Below the pieces are notes generated by a model. It was not told where the DNA came from. It did not search any database and was given only the letters and a program-made list of their open reading frames with translations. From Piezodorus guildinii (lineage: Eukaryota; Arthropoda; Insecta; Hemiptera; Pentatomidae), in the NCBI GenBank assembly GCA_023052935.1, contig CM041297.1:105887563-105951562 (forward strand): a DNA stretch of 64,000 bases. The letters are read 5' to 3'. How positions within the stretch are numbered: the stretch's first letter is position 1; every line of letters begins with the position of its first letter. This document shows positions 46,581 to 57,779 of this stretch, piece after piece. The position numbers and the translations under genes are program-made.

Positions 46581-46637
<57 letters not shown>
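46569..46637. repeat. (CT)n microsatellite
   Basis: Imperfect CT repeat interrupted twice by AT; the overlapping Ser-Leu ORF is not a gene. Confidence 0.95.
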
Positions 46638-46639
<2 letters not shown>

Positions 46640-46649
46640 CCTCCCTCCC

Positions 46650-47596
46650 TACTTGATTCACCCCTGTCTGTTATAAAGATTTACATATATTTTTTATAAA
46701 TAAATATAAATATTTTTCTTTTTTTTTATATTTTTTTAGGAATCATCTTTCAATATTCCATATCTAAATAAGCACTCGATCACTTCCTTTTCTTAGAAAT
46801 TTATTATTTTTCTTCAATATCTATCAGATTTTTTTTTTCAACGTTTCCGGGTTTTGTCCCCATTATCAAGACTATTCACTCGGAAAAAGGACGAATAACA
46901 GTAAAGGAAAATAATATGTGTGTGTAGAAAGTGATAATAGAAGACTTGATAATGGGAACAAAACCCCAAAACATTGAAAAACAATGTGATCGATATTAAA
47001 GAAAAATATCAGAAGAAAAATATTCTGGAAATTAACTTATTGATTGCTAATTTAAATATTTAGAATATTATTACGAATGATAGAGCTAACAAACATACGT
47101 AGTCGCACTGAATCATTACACAAGAATGAATTGTTAATATTTGCTTTTTGTTTTGTTTTTTCTATTCACCTCTACCCTCGAATTCTGGATAATGATAGTA
47201 TAAATAAATAAATTGCATCAGAATATAAAATTTTTTTTTTTCATCCAGAAAGATATTCTAATGTTTATGCTAATCCTATTTCTTCCCTTAACATATGAAA
47301 TAGGTTGTATCCTCTTACAAAATTTTTCTCTTATTATTCATCAAGCTGATACTTCGTAGTAGATAGGCTATTCGACTAGGCTGAGAGTTAACTTGCAATG
47401 TCCTTTTTAATTCATTATTCTTATTTTTTCTTAAAAATATTGTTATAATATATTATTAAATCTAAGAGTTTACTCTTAATCTAGATCAATACTATTTTTA
47501 ATAACTAAATTTCGAATAAATTTGTATATCTTAATGAATATATTAAAATAAATAATTAAATAAAACATTAATCTCTCTTGTTTTGAAATTTTTTGT
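46650..47596. other. AT-rich DNA, no gene seen
   Basis: 46770-46985 contains a loose inverted repeat around TTTTCAACGTTTCCGGGTTTTG and CAAAACCCCAAAACATTG, possibly a decayed foldback. Nothing else was recognised. Confidence 0.4.
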
Positions 47597-48075
47597 AAAA
47601 ATGGATAAATATGATTTTGATCGTTCCTTTATTGTTCGCTCTACCACACTCTGGAATTCTCTACCTATCCACATCCGCCATGCTGCCTCTTTATCCTCAT
47701 TCAAATCCCAACTTTTCCTATACCTTCTGTCATCCCAAATAGACGATCAGCAAATGTGATATGATATATGATAGAAATCTACATTGAGTGAATGAAGATT
47801 ACTGTTTACCACCCAAATTTTAATTTGCTTTTGTTTGAATAAAATTTTGGTTTTTCAGAAGATAAAATTAGAAGATATATATTTTTCATTAATTTCTTTG
47901 TTATTTCTTATGTATGGTATTTTTCTCATTGTAAATAATTGTAATTTTTTGTAAATAATAATTAATCATGCTTCTTGTCTGTTGGCCAGACATATTACAT
48001 ATTTCTATTGTACATAACTGTTATTCTTAGGGGACCTAGTCCCAGAATAAAATTTTTTTTCTATTCTATTCTATG
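47597..48075 (+). pseudogene. CR1/L2-like LINE 3' end, copy 1
   Basis: Reads KYDFDRSFIVRSTTLWNSLP, then IHIRHAASLSSFKSQLFLYL to a stop at about 47757. This is the extreme C-terminus of CR1/L2-group reverse transcriptases (..R....WN.LP..IR...S...FK..L). The 3' UTR ends GGGGACCTAGTCCCAGAATA, a short palindrome followed by AATAAAA and a TTCTA-repeat tail. The same 3' terminus is found in the minus-strand copy at 50128-50811. Confidence 0.75.
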
Positions 48076-48103
48076 TTGTGGATGTACAGTCGACTGTAGA
48101 AAC

Positions 48104-48325
48104 TATTATAGGTGGAATAATCAGGAGTCAGCCTTTTTCTAAATATCTTTAATTTTGCCGACGTTTCGGCTCAAGCTTGTGAGCCATCATCAGGGCATTA
48201 CTAAGCCATGTCTAAGCATAAACTCAAAAGTAATACCCTGATTATGGCTCTCAAGCTTGAGTCGAAACGTCGGCTAAATTAAAAGTATTTAGAAAAGAGT
48301 GACTCTTGATAATTCCACCTATGAT
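48104..48325. repeat. Foldback (inverted repeat) element
   Basis: Two ~100-bp arms (48104-48203 and 48228-48325) are imperfect reverse complements around a ~25-bp loop. The outer ends read TATTATAGGTGGAAT and ATTCCACCTATGATGG. Each arm holds CGACGTTTCG / CGAAACGTCG and an AGCTTGAGCC-like stem. It may be a MITE or the remnant of inverted Penelope-type terminal repeats. Confidence 0.75.
48156..48197 (-). ncRNA. Hammerhead-ribozyme-like motif (candidate)
   Basis: The minus strand reads TGCC-CTGATGA-T-GGCTC-(8-base loop)-GAGCC-GAAA-CGTC-GGCA. It has the invariant CUGAUGA and GAAA boxes, a 5-bp stem II, a GUC cleavage triplet and a 4-bp stem I. Stem III is absent in a monomer (only ACGU), so any activity would need dimers, and there is one extra U before stem II. 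The other arm has CTGATTA and is more degraded. Penelope-like elements are known to carry minimal hammerheads; activity here is unproven. Confidence 0.35.
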
Positions 48326-48572
48326 GGATAAATGTTTTTTTTTTTTTAAACAAGTGTGCACATTTCCAATTCATTATTAATAATATATAAGTACATATTC
48401 CAAAATGATTACGAAATTATAAGATATAAGATGTTAAATCAGGTTACTACAAAACGGTTTTTTTTTTTTGGGTTTTTTTTGTGTTTATTTTATACTTATT
48501 TAAATATATAATCATCAGTTAATTTTTAGTGGGATATCTAATTATGAATATCTATTTATATTTTGTAATAAA

Positions 48573-48865
48573 GGGAACCTGTGGTTGAGTGATTAGAGCG
48601 CTAGTCTCTCATGCTATAGGTTGTGAGTTCGAATCCCAGTCCCGGCGGGGCTTTTATAAGGATGTAATTAAATGGGGATCCACTCACAGCCTCTTCCTCG
48701 AGTATGTGAGACCCGTCAGCCAAATGTTGGCCACTCACAAAATTAGGCGTGGGTAGTGATGACCTACAAAATGCATCGAGAAACGTGAGTGTATTCTCAC
48801 AGGAGATTACACCACGAGGCCCAGAGCCTACACGGCCTGTCGCGCCACTGGAAGAAGAAGAAGAA
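48573..48865 (+). mobile_element. tRNA-derived SINE, family 1
   Basis: Full-length: head GGGAACCTGTGGTTGAGTGA, box B GGTTGTGAGTTCGAATCCC, body and GGCCTGTCGCGCCACTG followed by a (GAA)n tail. The flanks TTTTGTAATAAA and TTTTATAATAAA look like a 12-bp duplication with one change. Confidence 0.9.
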
Positions 48866-50059
48866 TTTTATAATAAAAAAAAATATTGATCTACATATGT
48901 TAAAATTTAAATGATTTGTTGAATGGGATATCAACTATTTAAAATTTTTGTTAATCTAGAAGAAAATAGATTTTTAAGAGTAATATGATATCTTAGTTTT
49001 ATAGCTTCTATGTATCTTATTACCATGGGTTAAGTATAAGTGTTTTTAGAACACTAAAATATGATTATTGTTTCGGTGAACGTAATGTAAACCCTATATT
49101 AATTACATGGATACAACATAATAATTTTCAAAGAGTTTACATTCATTTATTGCTACATAATTGCATAAGTCAAATGAACCCATACCTTAAAAGTAGTGAC
49201 AAAACTGAAGAAATACTTTTTTGTACCGTTAATCTCCTATGAAAAGGATGTTAAATTGAATCCCTCTGTGAAGTTTCGGGATTACCCAGCATCAACACCC
49301 CTCCCCTAGCCTATAACCGCCGTAGATTCCCCCTAATCCTGGAAGACGAGGCAGACCCCAGCGCCCCCTGGTGAGGATGACTTCATTACCGTTTCCCCTG
49401 TGGGTGACGAACCCCTTCCAAACGGTATAATCCTCAGCCTTCATTGGTTCGCATTACATGGTGTCGTTTATTATCATTATCTACTACCCTAAATAATTGT
49501 CTAATTTGAAAACCGGTTTAATTTACTATTACCTTCGAAAGGCCGAATGATTCTATCTCAATTTTCTCTGTTTGTTTTTTTTTTGTTTGTTTTTTTTTCA
49601 CATTTTAGGATGGCTTTATTGTTACTTTTACAAATCGGTTAACGATTCTGGTTTCCTTCATTAAACTTTACGTATCTCGAATACGGTGTAGTATTGTTTT
49701 GCAAATGCTTTGAACCTTATTGAGCCTTCTTCCATTGAAATGCCGTTTAGATAATATTCAAATACCTTAATATCTTATATTTTTAGAACATAAATATGCT
49801 TAAGTTTTGGTTGCTCTGTTGTATATATTTTACGTTTTAAATGTATTTATCTATTATATTTTGACATAAACATGTCTTTTGGCTGCGGATCTGTAACTTT
49901 CATTATGTAAAGTTTCTTTCACTATCAGCTGGACAGTTATTCATCTATTTTTGTTTGTTATACCTCTTTGAATAATATCGTTGAATATTAGACATAAAAG
50001 TGTCTTGTACCACTCAAATTAAAGCCTATTAAATACTTTATGATTTACTTTATTACTAT
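48866..50059. other. Intergenic DNA with a GC-richer island
   Basis: 49230-49570 is non-repetitive and G+C-richer, with no ORF. The rest is A+T-rich. 49984-50058 shares a ~75-bp block with 50990-51060. Confidence 0.4.
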
Positions 50060-50880
50060 TTTTTTTAAATATTTGTTTATTGAGATATATTACAATTTGT
50101 TACAAAATGAATGAAAAAAGAACTTTATTCTGGGACTAAGTCCCTTGAGAATAGTTCACATGTACCTAAAACTAATGATTACAACTGGCCAAAAAACACA
50201 TAAAAATAACTAATAATATTAATGATTGCAATAATTATTTACAATTATTTTAATTGATGAAAAGAGAGAGAAATTAAAAAAATACGGTAATATCTAAATG
50301 TAATATATGTAGAACTGACAAACCAAAAAAAAAACAAAAAAAACATTAGAATAATTAAAAATATAAATTAAAATAAACTTTACTTTCATTTATGTTATGA
50401 AGTGTAGACATTTTTTATATCACTTTAATCACTGTACTGAAATTAGTTGGCATCTGATTGGAAAGCAAGAAGGTGTTTAAAAAGGAGAGATTTAAAAGAA
50501 GTTTGGGAAGGAACATGGCGGATGTGTGATGGGAGAGTATTCCAGAAGAAAGTGGACCGGGCTAAGAAGGAAAATTCATATTTTTTGGTTCTATGGGAAG
50601 GCGTATAGAGGTCGGAAAGACGGTAACTGGTTTCCTGAGTATCGATTGTGGATTTAAATAGCAGGAGACTATAGATGTAAGAGGGGCAGTGGGATGACTT
50701 GACAGAGAAAGGAACCAAGGAAATATTGCCTTCGAATCGAGGGAGATAGCCAATTTGACTTATCATAGAGGTGGGACACATGTGACCGTCTAGAGGTACC
50801 GAAGACAAATCTTAAGAACATAAGACAATGGACAATAGTAATAGTGATATGTGTCCACATTCATACAATAACATTACGAT
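50060..50880 (-). mobile_element. Jockey family B 3' UTR, split by a CR1-like LINE
   Basis: 50060-50127 (minus strand ...AAATTGTAATATATCTCAAT...) and 50811-50880 (minus strand GAATGTGGACACATATCACT...) are the two halves of the family B 3' UTR end seen intact at 22990-23112. The CR1-like fragment lies between them. Confidence 0.7.
50128..50811 (-). pseudogene. CR1/L2-like LINE 3' end, copy 2 (nested)
   Basis: A minus-strand open frame of 121 codons (50808-50443) reads QIGYLPRFEGNISLVPFS, then SYRLSDLYTPSHRTKKYEFS and RSTFFWNTLPSHIRHVPSQ. This is the C-terminal extension of CR1/L2-group reverse transcriptases. The 3' end carries GGGACTTAGTCCCAGAATAA, the same palindromic terminus as copy 1. 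Inserted within the Jockey 3' UTR. The apparent start codon lies inside the truncated ORF and is not a real start. Confidence 0.78.
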
Positions 50881-52679
50881 TATCGTCATAGGATAAACCG
50901 TTTCCATGATAGTAACCATAATAATTTCAGAAAAGTGTAATATCTCGTTGTCCACAAAAAAACATTTTTGTAATGTCTCTATATAGTTTAATATTGAACA
51001 TACCAATGCCTTTTACCACGCAAATGAAAGCTTATTAAATACTTGATAATTTACTTTTTGACGATTATCGTCTTAGCATAACCCGTTTTCATGGCAGTAC
51101 CCATAATGATTTCAGAAAAGAGTGATATCTCGTTTTTCACATCATACCTCGGTTAGTGTTGCTCGAATCGAAAATTGGACAATTTGCGAGCCAGAAATTT
51201 ACTGGAGAATATTTTTTGTTATATAACATTTGTCGTTAGCATCAAAACGAAAAATGTCACGATTTACTACATTTATTGAATGTTTCTAGTTTTTAATGAA
51301 AAATCGAGTTTTTCCTACATTTTGTTAAAGTTGGCATTTTTTTCATACTTTCTCTATTTTTAAGTGTTACTGGAATTGAAGGTTTGACAACAATTTCCTT
51401 GTTAGAAATTTAGCTTAGAATATATTTTGTTGTGTATTTTTTTTTTTTTTTCCTAGCATCTACTATTAAGGGAGCTTACGTTCTTTTATGCAATAATAGC
51501 GAAATGTCCAATTCGATTCGAGATGCAACAATTCGATCAGATTACGGTGGTTTTAATTCGAATTTGAACGAAATTTGATTACTTTTCGAATGAGTACTTA
51601 TAATTTTTTTTGGAGATGGAGTTTTTGAGTTATTCGAAAAACATTTTTTTATTATGGTTCTAGAAATGTATTTTATTTCAAACTCTTAGAGGAAGATTTT
51701 AAAGATAACGGATTTCGAATTATTACACATCTGGAGGTAAGATGCCACTTTTCCAATGTGAAATGTAATTATGAGGCATTACAAGAATCTGGTACTGCTG
51801 AATAATGATCACAACAACTTTTATTAACAATAACTATGATTCAGAAGTATTTTTAACTTGATTAAAAGAACAATGGGCAGGGGAAATTCTTAATTCAAAT
51901 CCGTCTCTTTCCTGAGAAACAAACGTTCAATTACAGAAAAGACAAAAGGAAACGTAGCCATTAGGAGATTTAACGAACCAGAGGCAGCGACGGATAAACC
52001 CCGAAAGAGAAAATTAAACGAAAAGACTCCTCGAGGAGCTATTAATTGGAGGTTCTTATTAGAGGTCGGCTCATCTGCTTAATAATGGTGTCCTCAGAGC
52101 TCTTTGTGGTCCGGGGGTGGAGTGGAGGGGTAAGAGGAGGGAGGAGGGGTAAGAGGGGAGGGGGGTCGCTTCGACGTGACGGGGTAATGGGAACCTCCTG
52201 AAAGGGACCGGCCGTGGCAACTTTCGGGTTATGAATAATTACAAGGACGGGTGTGGAGGCAGGAGTCCCAAAGGGCTGTCTGATGAGGCCAATACTATGT
52301 TTATTAATGACGGCTTTAGGGAAGTCTCCTCTCGGGCTACAATCGGTTCAAGAACATTATCGCCTCCGGATCATCTGCTCCAGAGGTTACTGGAATCCTT
52401 AATAACCCAGCCGCACTCCCGACTAAATAGTCGGCACCAGGCTGAGGGCTATGTATGTCTTTATTGCAATATCCTCTTGATGGATATTGAATTCCTTTGT
52501 GGTAAGTAGCTATAAAGAACTGATATTCCACAAAAACTACCTGTATAAAGCATACCTTCGTGCTCCGAACGTGCTTGATAAGAAATGTATTACTGCATTA
52601 CAATTTTTGAAGATAAGGTCAATCTCTGTCATTTTCCACGTCTCTAACACAAACGAAAACGCTTTTTTGTTTATTTAAT
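50881..52679. other. Short local repeats and a GC-rich island
   Basis: 50878-50965 and 51060-51140 share a block (GATTATCGTC...ATAA(A/C)CCG.TT..CATG..AGTA.CCATAATGATTTCAGAAAAG). 51205-51275 matches 2519-2605. 51880-52510 is a strongly G+C-richer, non-repetitive island with several TAAT/ATTA words and a G-rich run at 52107-52170; overlapping short ORFs have no motif. Confidence 0.4.
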
Positions 52680-52991
52680 CTTTTTTTTTTTAAGAACAGT
52701 AATATAGAAAATTAATATACATTTGGAAAGAGAGAGATTTTAGAAAAAATATTATCTGATACACAAAGTTGCAAACGGTAATATAATGTGATGAATAGGG
52801 AACAAACTGATTACTGATTAACAATTTAATGTAGTTATATTATTTAATCTAAATCATATATTCCAAATAAAATAAATACACGTTTTATTAAAATCAGCTT
52901 AGAATATTTTTAAAATTAAAATATATATTAATAGTTTTTAAATTGGTTTTAACAGTCGTGGTATGTGAAAGTCGTGTGTTGCCCGAACCAG
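52680..52991 (+). mobile_element. Helentron-like repeat fragment H7
   Basis: The 3' part of the family, ending GGTATGTGAAAGTCGTG then TGTTGCCCGAACCAG and a T run. The hairpin is degraded (CCGAAC). The 5' half is missing. Confidence 0.6.
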
Positions 52992-54460
<1,469 letters not shown>

Positions 54461-54589
54461 TATATATATATATATCACGAAGTCATGAAAAATGTCTACT
54501 GTAAAAAAACATTAGGAACAGTTGAATTTTAATTTTTTAAATAATTGGAATTTTAAATTTAAATATGGTGTTTACTCACACTTAACGAC

Positions 54590-54780
54590 TCAACAACAAC
54601 AATCATTATTGGATAATATTATAATCTGTCCAAATTTGGGCATTGATAATAGTGATGAAATACAACATTCATACATATTTGCACAGTAATAAAATTGTAA
54701 AATAATAAAAAACACATATATACAATCAATAAAATTTATGAAAAGTTTAAGTCCATAGGTCCAGATAGGTCTCAATAGGT
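54590..54780 (-). mobile_element. J1-like LINE 3' fragment with internal deletion
   Basis: The minus strand reads RPIWTYGLKL (ORF2 C-terminal motif) and then jumps directly to J1-type 3' UTR sequence (ATTATCAATGCCCAAATTTG, then GACAGATTATAATATTATCC), skipping ~300 bp. No poly(T) or duplication was confirmed. Confidence 0.65.
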
Positions 54781-54792
54781 ACTGTCTTGTAA

Positions 54793-57710
54793 TTTTTTTT
54801 TTTTTTATAGTAACTTTTATTTATTTAGAAATAATACAATCTGCCACAATCTTGGGCAATAAGTATTAGTGATATTAGAGTTCATTCATTCCTTATGTAC
54901 ACAAAATAAAGAAATAAAAATAAATGAATACAAAATAAATAGAAATAAATAAAATATAAAGATAAAAAGAAAATAAAAAAAATAAATAATAATAATCTTG
55001 GACACATTCATACATATATATACAATATTTACATACTGCCCCTGGGAACTCCGAATTAAACCCCGACGCCCACAAGTGGGCGTCGGGGTCCAAGGCTAGG
55101 AGATCCCAGCGCCTCTCAGTCAGTCGCGTCACCGGTCTAATAAGCCAGTGGAGACTGAGAGAGGGCGCTAGAGCCACAGACTCTCAGGCGTGAGTGGAGA
55201 AGCTGGCCATTGCCAACACTCAGCATTGCTTATTATAAGAGATCTCTAGGCCACTGCCGTTTCAACCTACGAGGAGGGTTATAGGGATGGCTGGAGCTAG
55301 ATAGGGATTGGGATAAAGGATTAGGAAGGTGAGTTAGCCTCTGGTGGAAGTTTAGGAATTTGGATGGGATTATATCGAGGACAAATGGGATATTCAGATC
55401 ATTATGTAAGGTCTTGTTTGTAACATAATAGGGAGCATTGACTATTGTTCTAAGGACTTTGGACTGAAAGGATTGGATACGCCTGATGTTCGAAAATTTA
55501 GTTGTCCCCCACAGTTCGAGTCCGTAGGTCCATATCGGTTTTAGAATCGTCTTGTAAATTAATAGTTTATTAGCAACAGAAAGTTTTGATGTTCTGTTTA
55601 GTAGTCTATATAGTTGGCCGTATCGTCTGTTGAGTTCTTGTCGTTTAAGTCGAGTGTGTGGGTTCCACGTTAGTCTTTTGTCTAGTAAGAATCCCAGATA
55701 CCGGACTGTGTCAGAGCAGGGAAGGGGTATGGAGTTAAAATTGACTTGTGGACAGGATCTGCGGCGAAGGGTAAAGGTGATGTGCTTACATTTGGATTCA
55801 TTAATTTTGATACGCCAATTAGCGCACCAAAATTCAATCAAGGATAGATGTCTTTGTAGATAGGAAGATGCAATTTCGGGATCTGATTGGGTTGATAAAA
55901 TGGCAGTATCGTCGGCAAAAGTTGCTAAGAAGGTATCAGGATCCGTAGGTATGTCAGCTGTAAATAGGAGATAGAGGACAGGACCTAGGACACTGCCTTG
56001 AGGTACACCAGCCTCGATCAGGTAACTATTGGAAAATTCTGAACCAGAGCGGACTCTGAAGGAACGGTTTGAAAGGTAGGATTGTAGGATTAGATATAAG
56101 GATTGGGGTAAATGGGTTTTTAGTTGGAAAAGCAAGCCATCGTGCCAGACCCGGTCGAATGCCTGAGCAACGTCCAGAAAGGCACCAGTGCAATATTGCT
56201 TGTTTTCAAGTGCAAAGGATATATGGTCAACCACTCGTAGGCCTTGTTGTACAGTGGAGTGCTGTGAGCGGAATCCGAACTGGTGGAAAGGAATTTCAAT
56301 TAACTGTAGGATACGCTTGAGAAGGATTTTTTCAAAGATTTTTGAAAGGATCGGAAGGAGACTAATAGGCCTATAGGATGAGGTGTTGTTGGAAGGTTTA
56401 CCAGGTTTGGGAAAAAGGAGAATGATGGAGTGTTTCCACACCAAAGGAAAGTGGGTTGTACGGAGGATACTATTATAGAGGTAGGTAAGGAATATAATTG
56501 CTTTTTGGGGCAGTTGACGAAGGATCTTAGAATTGAGGAGGTCGTAGCCAGGAGCTTTTCGAGGTTTTAGTTTCTTTATAAGGAATTTGACCTCAGAGGG
56601 GTTAATTGCTTTAGGGGGTGGAGAGAGAGGAATTGGAGAGGAGAGGAATTCCTTTACGTTAGCTGTATGGGCAGGATTGAGCTCGGGGTGTGGGATAAAA
56701 ACTTTAGAAAGGTATTTGGCAAATTCTTCCGCTCTAGTCTCATCCGACGAAGCCCAGGATCCATCTTCACGTCGGATGGGATGGGAGATGAATTGGTATT
56801 TAAGAACTTTTTTGGTTACTTTCCAGAGGGAATTTTCGCAGATAGATAGTGAAGAAAGATAGGAATTGTAGGATTGGGATCGAAAGGTATCTAATTTCTT
56901 TTTAGCTAATTTGGTGTAATAATTGTAGGATTTACGATCGTCTGGGTGCCTGGTTCTTTGCCAGAGGGTTCTAGAGCGTCGTTTGGTATGGATTAGATCT
57001 AGGAGGTTTTGGGGTATAGGATTCTTCTGGTAATATTTTGGGGAAGGAGAAGGTGAAGATGCATTCCAGGCTGCTTGTTGGATAAGGGTAGTAAAGGAAT
57101 CAACTGCATCATCAAGATCTTGTGGAGATTTGAGGGATACTCTGAGGTCTATTCCATCCGTTATTATTTCGCGGAAGAGGTTCCAATTAACTGGGCCTCT
57201 TAGGAATGATGGTGGAGGGAGTTTGGGAATAGGAGATAATGAGAGAGTTAGGGTAAGAGGGCTATGATCGGAGGAAAGGTCATCGAGCCGGGAAACGGAA
57301 TGATTTAAAGGTCCCAGCCCTTTGTGGATAAAATAATCGAGGAGGTCGGGGGTACGGTGAGGATCAGTAGGCCAATAGGTAGGGAAATCGGGGGAGAGGA
57401 TATTACAGTGAGTGGAATAGAGTGCAGACAGCAATGTTCGCCCGCGAGAATTTGTAGTTCTGGCTCCCCATTGCTGGTGTTTGGCATTCAAGTCCGCACC
57501 TATGAGGAAATGATGCCCTAAGGAATTAAGGAATAAATTAAATTGAATTTCGGAAATAGGTATTTTTGGAGGAGAGTATGCTGCAACTACTGTTATAGGA
57601 AAATGACGGGTTTGTATAATTACAGCAGTGGTTTGGAGGAAGTTATGGACTGGTAAGGGTAATAAATTATGGGAGAGGGAGCGAAGGATGATGACAGCAG
57701 TGCCGGCATG
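54793..57710 (-). mobile_element. 5'-truncated Jockey LINE, family B, with open ORF2
   Basis: A 2918-bp insertion flanked by a 9-bp duplication GTCTTGTAA (54784-54792, 57711-57719). The poly(A) tail appears as 14 T at the left end. A 3' UTR of ~430 bp (54807-55232) contains a G+C-rich stem (CCCCGACGCCCAC near 55062 against GTGGGCGTCGGGG near 55076). The 5' truncation lies in the endonuclease domain; ORF1 is missing. The still-open frame indicates a recent insertion. Confidence 0.9.
55233..57710 (-). CDS. Partial LINE endonuclease-reverse transcriptase (family B ORF2)
   Basis: 825 uninterrupted codons with no start of its own: the first codon of the element is in frame and reads HAGTAVIILRSLSHN. 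Domains in order: the endonuclease C-terminal half with GADLNAKHQQWGA and SDHSPLTL, then reverse transcriptase with SYRPISLLP, HQFGFRSQHS, FLDVAQAFD, AGVPQGSVLGP, FADDTAIL, RYLGFLLDKRLTW and KPIWTYGLELWG, ending RRLKRQWPRDLL and a stop at 55233-55235. It is closely similar to J1 ORF2 throughout, but the first ~70 residues of the endonuclease, with its N and E catalytic residues, are gone. It cannot retrotranspose, and any translation would start internally. Confidence 0.88.
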   Translation of the reverse strand, partial: HAGTAVIILRSLSHNLLPLPVHNFLQTTAVIIQTRHFPITVVAAYSPPKIPISEIQFNLFLNSLGHHFLIGADLNAKHQQWGARTTNSRGRTLLSALYSTHCNILSPDFPTYWPTDPHRTPDLLDYFIHKGLGPLNHSVSRLDDLSSDHSPLTLTLSLSPIPKLPPPSFLRGPVNWNLFREIITDGIDLRVSLKSPQDLDDAVDSFTTLIQQAAWNASSPSPSPKYYQKNPIPQNLLDLIHTKRRSRTLWQRTRHPDDRKSYNYYTKLAKKKLDTFRSQSYNSYLSSLSICENSLWKVTKKVLKYQFISHPIRREDGSWASSDETRAEEFAKYLSKVFIPHPELNPAHTANVKEFLSSPIPLSPPPKAINPSEVKFLIKKLKPRKAPGYDLLNSKILRQLPQKAIIFLTYLYNSILRTTHFPLVWKHSIILLFPKPGKPSNNTSSYRPISLLPILSKIFEKILLKRILQLIEIPFHQFGFRSQHSTVQQGLRVVDHISFALENKQYCTGAFLDVAQAFDRVWHDGLLFQLKTHLPQSLYLILQSYLSNRSFRVRSGSEFSNSYLIEAGVPQGSVLGPVLYLLFTADIPTDPDTFLATFADDTAILSTQSDPEIASSYLQRHLSLIEFWCANWRIKINESKCKHITFTLRRRSCPQVNFNSIPLPCSDTVRYLGFLLDKRLTWNPHTRLKRQELNRRYGQLYRLLNRTSKLSVANKLLIYKTILKPIWTYGLELWGTTKFSNIRRIQSFQSKVLRTIVNAPYYVTNKTLHNDLNIPFVLDIIPSKFLNFHQRLTHLPNPLSQSLSSSSHPYNPPRRLKRQWPRDLL

Positions 57711-57779
57711 GTCTTGTAAATTAGAACTTCACACTTTACGACTGAATGCCTTTTAAGATTTTTTTATACAGTACAATAT

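Noticed and set aside
46502..46699. Ser/Leu-rich ORF over the CT repeat
   Set aside because: Encoded almost entirely by the CT microsatellite.
50443..51006. Three overlapping minus-strand ORFs as separate genes
   Set aside because: One is the CR1-like LINE C-terminus; the others are shifted frames of it or of the flanking Jockey 3' UTR.
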